A DNA stretch of 7,743 bases, from contig JAPLMO010000384.1 of assembly GCA_026386995.1 (NCBI GenBank), positions 1 through 7,743 of the forward strand, read 5' to 3'. The position numbers and the translations under genes are program-made. Positions 5,426 through 7,743 of this stretch are shown here, piece by piece. Source of the DNA: Planctomycetota bacterium. GTDB lineage: Bacteria; Planctomycetota; Phycisphaerae; FEN-1346. Below the pieces are notes generated by a model. It saw only the letters and a program-made list of their open reading frames with translations, was not told the DNA's origin and searched no databases. Positions within the stretch are counted from its first letter, which is position 1; the number at the start of each line of letters is the position of its first letter.

Positions 5426-6619
5426 ATGAAGATCGCAAAGCGCGTCCTGGACATCCGACCCTCCATGACCCTTGCCGTCAGCGCCAAGGCCAAGGCCATG
5501 AAGGCCGCTGGGATAGACGTCGTCGGGTTCGGCGCGGGCGAGCCCGACTTCAAGACCCCCGCCCATATCTGCGACGCCGCCATCAAGGCCATTCGCGACG
5601 GCTATCACGGGTACATCGTTCCGTCCTCCGGCCTGCCGGACCTGAAGAAAGCCGTTGCCGAGTACCTGAAACGCCTGTGCGGCCTCTCGTACGAGCCCGC
5701 CCAGGTCCTCATCGGCTGCGGCGGCAAGCACACCCTGTACGAGGCATTCCTGGCGACCCTCGAACCCGGCGACGAGGCCGTACTGCCCGCGCCCTACTGG
5801 GTGTCGTATCCCGAGATGATCCGCCTTGCCGGCGCCAAAGAAGTCCTCATCGCGGCCGGGGCGGACCAGGGCTTTAAGATCACCCCCCAGCAACTGGCCG
5901 CCGCGATCACGCCGCGCACACGCGTGGTCGTCCTGAACTCGCCCTCCAACCCGACGGGCGCCGTCTACACGCGGGCGGAACTCGCGGCCCTGGCCGACGT
6001 TGTCGCGGGCAAGGACCTCTGGGTCTTCTCCGACGAGATCTACAACGAACTCGTTTACGACGGCGTCGACACGTGCTCGTTCGCCACGCTGCGGCCGGAA
6101 CTTATGAAGCAGACCGTCACTTTCGGCGGGGCCTCCAAGACTTGGGCCATGACCGGCTGGCGCATCGGCTGGGCGGCCGGCCCGACCGACCTCATCAAGG
6201 CCATGGGGAATCTCCAGGACCAGTCCACGTCGAACCCGACCTCGATCAGCCAGTACGCCGCCATCGCGGCCGTCTCCGGCCCGGTCGAGCCGCTGGCCGC
6301 CATGAAGGCCGAGTTCGACCGCCGCCGCCGCTATATGGTCGACCGCCTGAACGCCATGCCCGGCGTCAAGTGCGTCCGCCCGCAGGGGGCGTTCTACTGT
6401 TTCCCGGACGTAAGCGCCACGTATGAGAAGGTCCTCGGCAAGGGCGTCAAGGGACCCAAGAGCGCGGCATGGTCGGAGCAGGTGCTGGAGAAGGCCAGCG
6501 TGGCGGTCGTGCCCGGCGGCGCCTTTGGCGACGACAACTGCGTCCGCCTCTCCTTCGCCACGAGCATGCAGCAGATCGAGAAGGGCCTGGACCGGCTGGA
6601 AAAGTTCCTGAAGGCATAG
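5426..6619 (+). CDS. Class I pyridoxal-phosphate aminotransferase, aspartate aminotransferase type (subgroup Ib-like)
   Basis: This 397-residue protein is the usual length for bacterial subgroup Ib aspartate aminotransferases. These use PLP to transfer an amino group between aspartate and 2-oxoglutarate, and some also act on prephenate. Visible landmarks are GAGEPDF (36-42), GGKHTLYEAF (99-108; the Lys matches the one implicated in acidic-substrate recognition in Thermus AspAT), PAPYWVSYPEM (121-131) with Trp125, NSPSNPTGAVY (171-181) with Asn175, SDEIYNELVY (202-211) with Asp203 and Tyr206, GGASKTWAMTGWRIGW (234-249) with the Schiff-base Lys238 and Arg246, and CVRLSFA with the carboxylate-binding Arg374. 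The fold is complete. GAGG (5417-5420) lies five bases before the ATG. The gene follows a terminator and heptamer array C, so it is likely transcribed on its own. Exact substrate range is uncertain. Confidence 0.93.
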   Translation: MKIAKRVLDIRPSMTLAVSAKAKAMKAAGIDVVGFGAGEPDFKTPAHICDAAIKAIRDGYHGYIVPSSGLPDLKKAVAEYLKRLCGLSYEPAQVLIGCGGKHTLYEAFLATLEPGDEAVLPAPYWVSYPEMIRLAGAKEVLIAAGADQGFKITPQQLAAAITPRTRVVVLNSPSNPTGAVYTRAELAALADVVAGKDLWVFSDEIYNELVYDGVDTCSFATLRPELMKQTVTFGGASKTWAMTGWRIGWAAGPTDLIKAMGNLQDQSTSNPTSISQYAAIAAVSGPVEPLAAMKAEFDRRRRYMVDRLNAMPGVKCVRPQGAFYCFPDVSATYEKVLGKGVKGPKSAAWSEQVLEKASVAVVPGGAFGDDNCVRLSFATSMQQIEKGLDRLEKFLKA

Positions 6620-6635
6620 CGTTTACGCACCGCCG

Positions 6636-6702
6636 CGTTTAGCCGTCGCCGCATACGGCGACGATTATAATGACCGCGGCCGTGTGCGGCCGCGGCTAAA
6701 CG
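6636..6702. repeat. Compact two-hairpin (three-way junction) palindromic element between convergent genes
   Basis: The outer arms CGTTTAGC (6636-6643) and GCTAAACG (6695-6702) pair perfectly. Inside lie two perfect hairpins: CGTCGCCG/CGGCGACG with loop CATA (6644-6663), and CCGCGGCCG/CGGCCGCGG with loop TGTG (6674-6695, sharing its last base with the outer arm). The linker contains the 8-bp palindrome ATTATAAT (6664-6671), which presents TATAAT on both strands. No T-run follows, so it is not a typical terminator, although its place between convergent stop codons could let it act as one. A REP/BIME-like repeat is the closest known type. Confidence 0.85.
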
Positions 6703-6704
6703 TT

Positions 6705-7703
6705 TCACACCAGCGTGCGCTCGATCAGGTCGCACACCTCCGGCGCGAGGACCGCAAAATCAAACTCTCGCAGGACCAGCTCGCGTGCCGCGCAGCCCAT
6801 GCGCTCTCTTAACGCCGGGTCGCCCGCCAGGCGCCTGACGGCCGCGACCCACTCTTCGGCCGTCGCCGCGTGCAGGCCCGTTTCCTCCGGCCGGACGTAA
6901 TCGGCGTTGACGCCCACGGGGCTCGTGACCACCGGCAACCCCGCCGCCATATACTGGAGCACCTTGAAACCGCACTTGCCGCGCGTGTACGGCGTGTCGG
7001 GCAGGGGCGCGATGCCGATGTCGCACTCCGCCAGCAGCCGGCCCTCGGCCTCGTAACTCCACGGAACGTTCTCAACGCGCAGGCCGTCGAGGCGGAGTTC
7101 GGCATCGGCAATCACGCGCAGGGTGGCGCCGGGGACCGCGCGGCCGATGGCGTCGAGGGCCGGGCGGATCGGCTCGAGTTGCTTCAGGGTGCTGGCGCTG
7201 CCGATCCAGACCAGGCGCGCCGCGCCGGCCTTGCCGTAATCCTGCTTCGGCGCAAACCGCCGCGCATCGAGGCCCGTCGGCACGACCTCCGACTCCCAAG
7301 CGCCGGCCAGGTCGGCGTGGCCCGCCAGGATCGGGCTTCCGGCGATCACGAGGTCCGCCAGACGCACCGTCCGCGTGAACCGCCGCTGGCGCTCGCCGTG
7401 CGGCCGCTGGGGCGCACGGGCCTGGAACATGACTGCATCGTCAAAATCGTAGATGAGCCGGTGCACGCTGGCGAGGTGGCGAGCGTCCAGCCACGAGAGG
7501 GTCTTGCGGTGCAGGAGTACGCCGTCGAACGCGGTGGCTCGGAGCATCTGTCCGCGCCGCGTCCAGGGGCAGTTGGCCAGCGTGACGACTTCGGTCTGGA
7601 TGCCCCGCTCCGCGAGCGGCGCCAGGTACGGCTCGATGCGCTGCCGGAAGGCGGCATTGTCGCGATCGCGCGTCAGGACCAGGAGTCGCTTGGATTCGGC
7701 CAC
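6705..7703 (-). CDS. GT-B fold glycosyltransferase, family 4-like
   Basis: This 332-residue protein has two Rossmann-like halves. The N-terminal part starts KRLLVLTRDRDNAAFR and carries IYDFDDAVMF (84-93) and DLVIAGSPIL (117-126). The C-terminal donor-binding part has RLVWIGSASTLKQLE (163-177), CDIGIAPLPD (227-236) and GKCGFKVLQYMAAGLPVV (242-259), followed by TSPVGVNADYV. The usual Glu of the EX7E motif is not obvious: Lys247 and Gln250 lie where family members often have Glu. Family 4 enzymes transfer sugar from a nucleotide-sugar, usually in polysaccharide, glycolipid or glycoprotein synthesis at the cytoplasmic face of the membrane. Donor and acceptor cannot be read here. The start is GTG at 7703, with AAAGGA (7710-7715) six bases away. 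It converges on the aminotransferase gene, and its stop lies just outside the two-hairpin element. Confidence 0.88.
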   Translation of the reverse strand: MAESKRLLVLTRDRDNAAFRQRIEPYLAPLAERGIQTEVVTLANCPWTRRGQMLRATAFDGVLLHRKTLSWLDARHLASVHRLIYDFDDAVMFQARAPQRPHGERQRRFTRTVRLADLVIAGSPILAGHADLAGAWESEVVPTGLDARRFAPKQDYGKAGAARLVWIGSASTLKQLEPIRPALDAIGRAVPGATLRVIADAELRLDGLRVENVPWSYEAEGRLLAECDIGIAPLPDTPYTRGKCGFKVLQYMAAGLPVVTSPVGVNADYVRPEETGLHAATAEEWVAAVRRLAGDPALRERMGCAARELVLREFDFAVLAPEVCDLIERTLV

Positions 7704-7709
7704 GGCCCA

Positions 7710-7715
7710 TCCTTT
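7710..7715 (-). promoter_or_regulatory. Ribosome binding site that fixes the GTG start of the glycosyltransferase
   Basis: AAAGGA on the minus strand (7715 to 7710) lies six bases before the GTG at 7703. The nearby ATG at 7710 overlaps this site and is in a different frame with no recognisable product, so GTG is preferred. Confidence 0.7.
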
Positions 7716-7723
7716 CGCGGCCG

Positions 7724-7729
7724 ATTATA
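7724..7729 (-). promoter_or_regulatory. -10 box for the glycosyltransferase gene
   Basis: A perfect TATAAT reads on the minus strand from 7729 to 7724, about 20 bases upstream of the GTG start and just before the ribosome binding site. At usual spacing the -35 would lie beyond the right edge of the window, so only half of the promoter can be judged. Confidence 0.5.
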
Positions 7730-7743
7730 GCGCAAGGCCGTCG

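Noticed and set aside
1..7743. Defence, toxin-antitoxin, secretion or biosynthetic gene cluster
   Set aside because: None of the five identified gene types besides the CNNM pair forms a recognised system, and no characteristic nuclease, toxin or synthase motifs are present.

Overview
The window reads as high-GC bacterial chromosome. Five protein genes are recognisable, separated by unusually repeat-rich gaps. No rRNA, tRNA, CRISPR array, transposase or phage gene is visible. The likely host is a member of the Planctomycetota, possibly Phycisphaerae-like. This is inferred from the membrane-anchored protein with an SH3-like plus BRCT-like C-terminus, the tandem pair of CNNM/CBS genes, the GC-rich codon use and the abundance of intergenic hairpins and heptanucleotide repeats. 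Nothing in the window fixes the taxonomy.

Layout. Bases 1-356 hold no gene. They contain an 80-bp tandem repeat (1-141), a 27-bp imperfect hairpin (147-210) and a heptamer array (286-345) ending 11 nt before the first gene. Gene 1 (357-1001) is a compact metallo-beta-lactamase-fold protein with an altered metal motif. A long inverted heptamer array (1007-1126) separates it from genes 2 and 3 (1159-2460 and 2460-3479). These are two overlapping CNNM/CBS-type membrane protein genes (CorB/CorC/HlyC-like); the second lacks the C-terminal CorC_HlyC domain and several conserved membrane residues. A 296-bp gap (3480-3775) carries two copies of an 11-mer and a plausible sigma-70-type promoter. Gene 4 (3776-5242) is a single-pass membrane coiled-coil protein with SH3-like and BRCT-like domains, ending at a strong intrinsic terminator (5262-5297). 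A second inverted heptamer array (5305-5406) forms the leader of gene 5 (5426-6619), a class I aspartate-type aminotransferase. A compact two-hairpin element (6636-6702) sits between gene 5 and a convergent GT-B glycosyltransferase gene on the minus strand (6705-7703), which has its own -10 box at the right edge.

The genes look like separate housekeeping and envelope functions rather than one pathway; only the two CNNM genes are clearly co-translated. No defence, secretion or biosynthetic system was found. The most unusual content is (a) three heptamer arrays of different sequence, each placed just upstream of a start codon, (b) the three-way-junction element at 6636-6702, (c) a BRCT-like domain on a membrane anchor with a calcium-loop-like insertion, and (d) a metallo-beta-lactamase fold in which HxHxDH has become HxDxAH.
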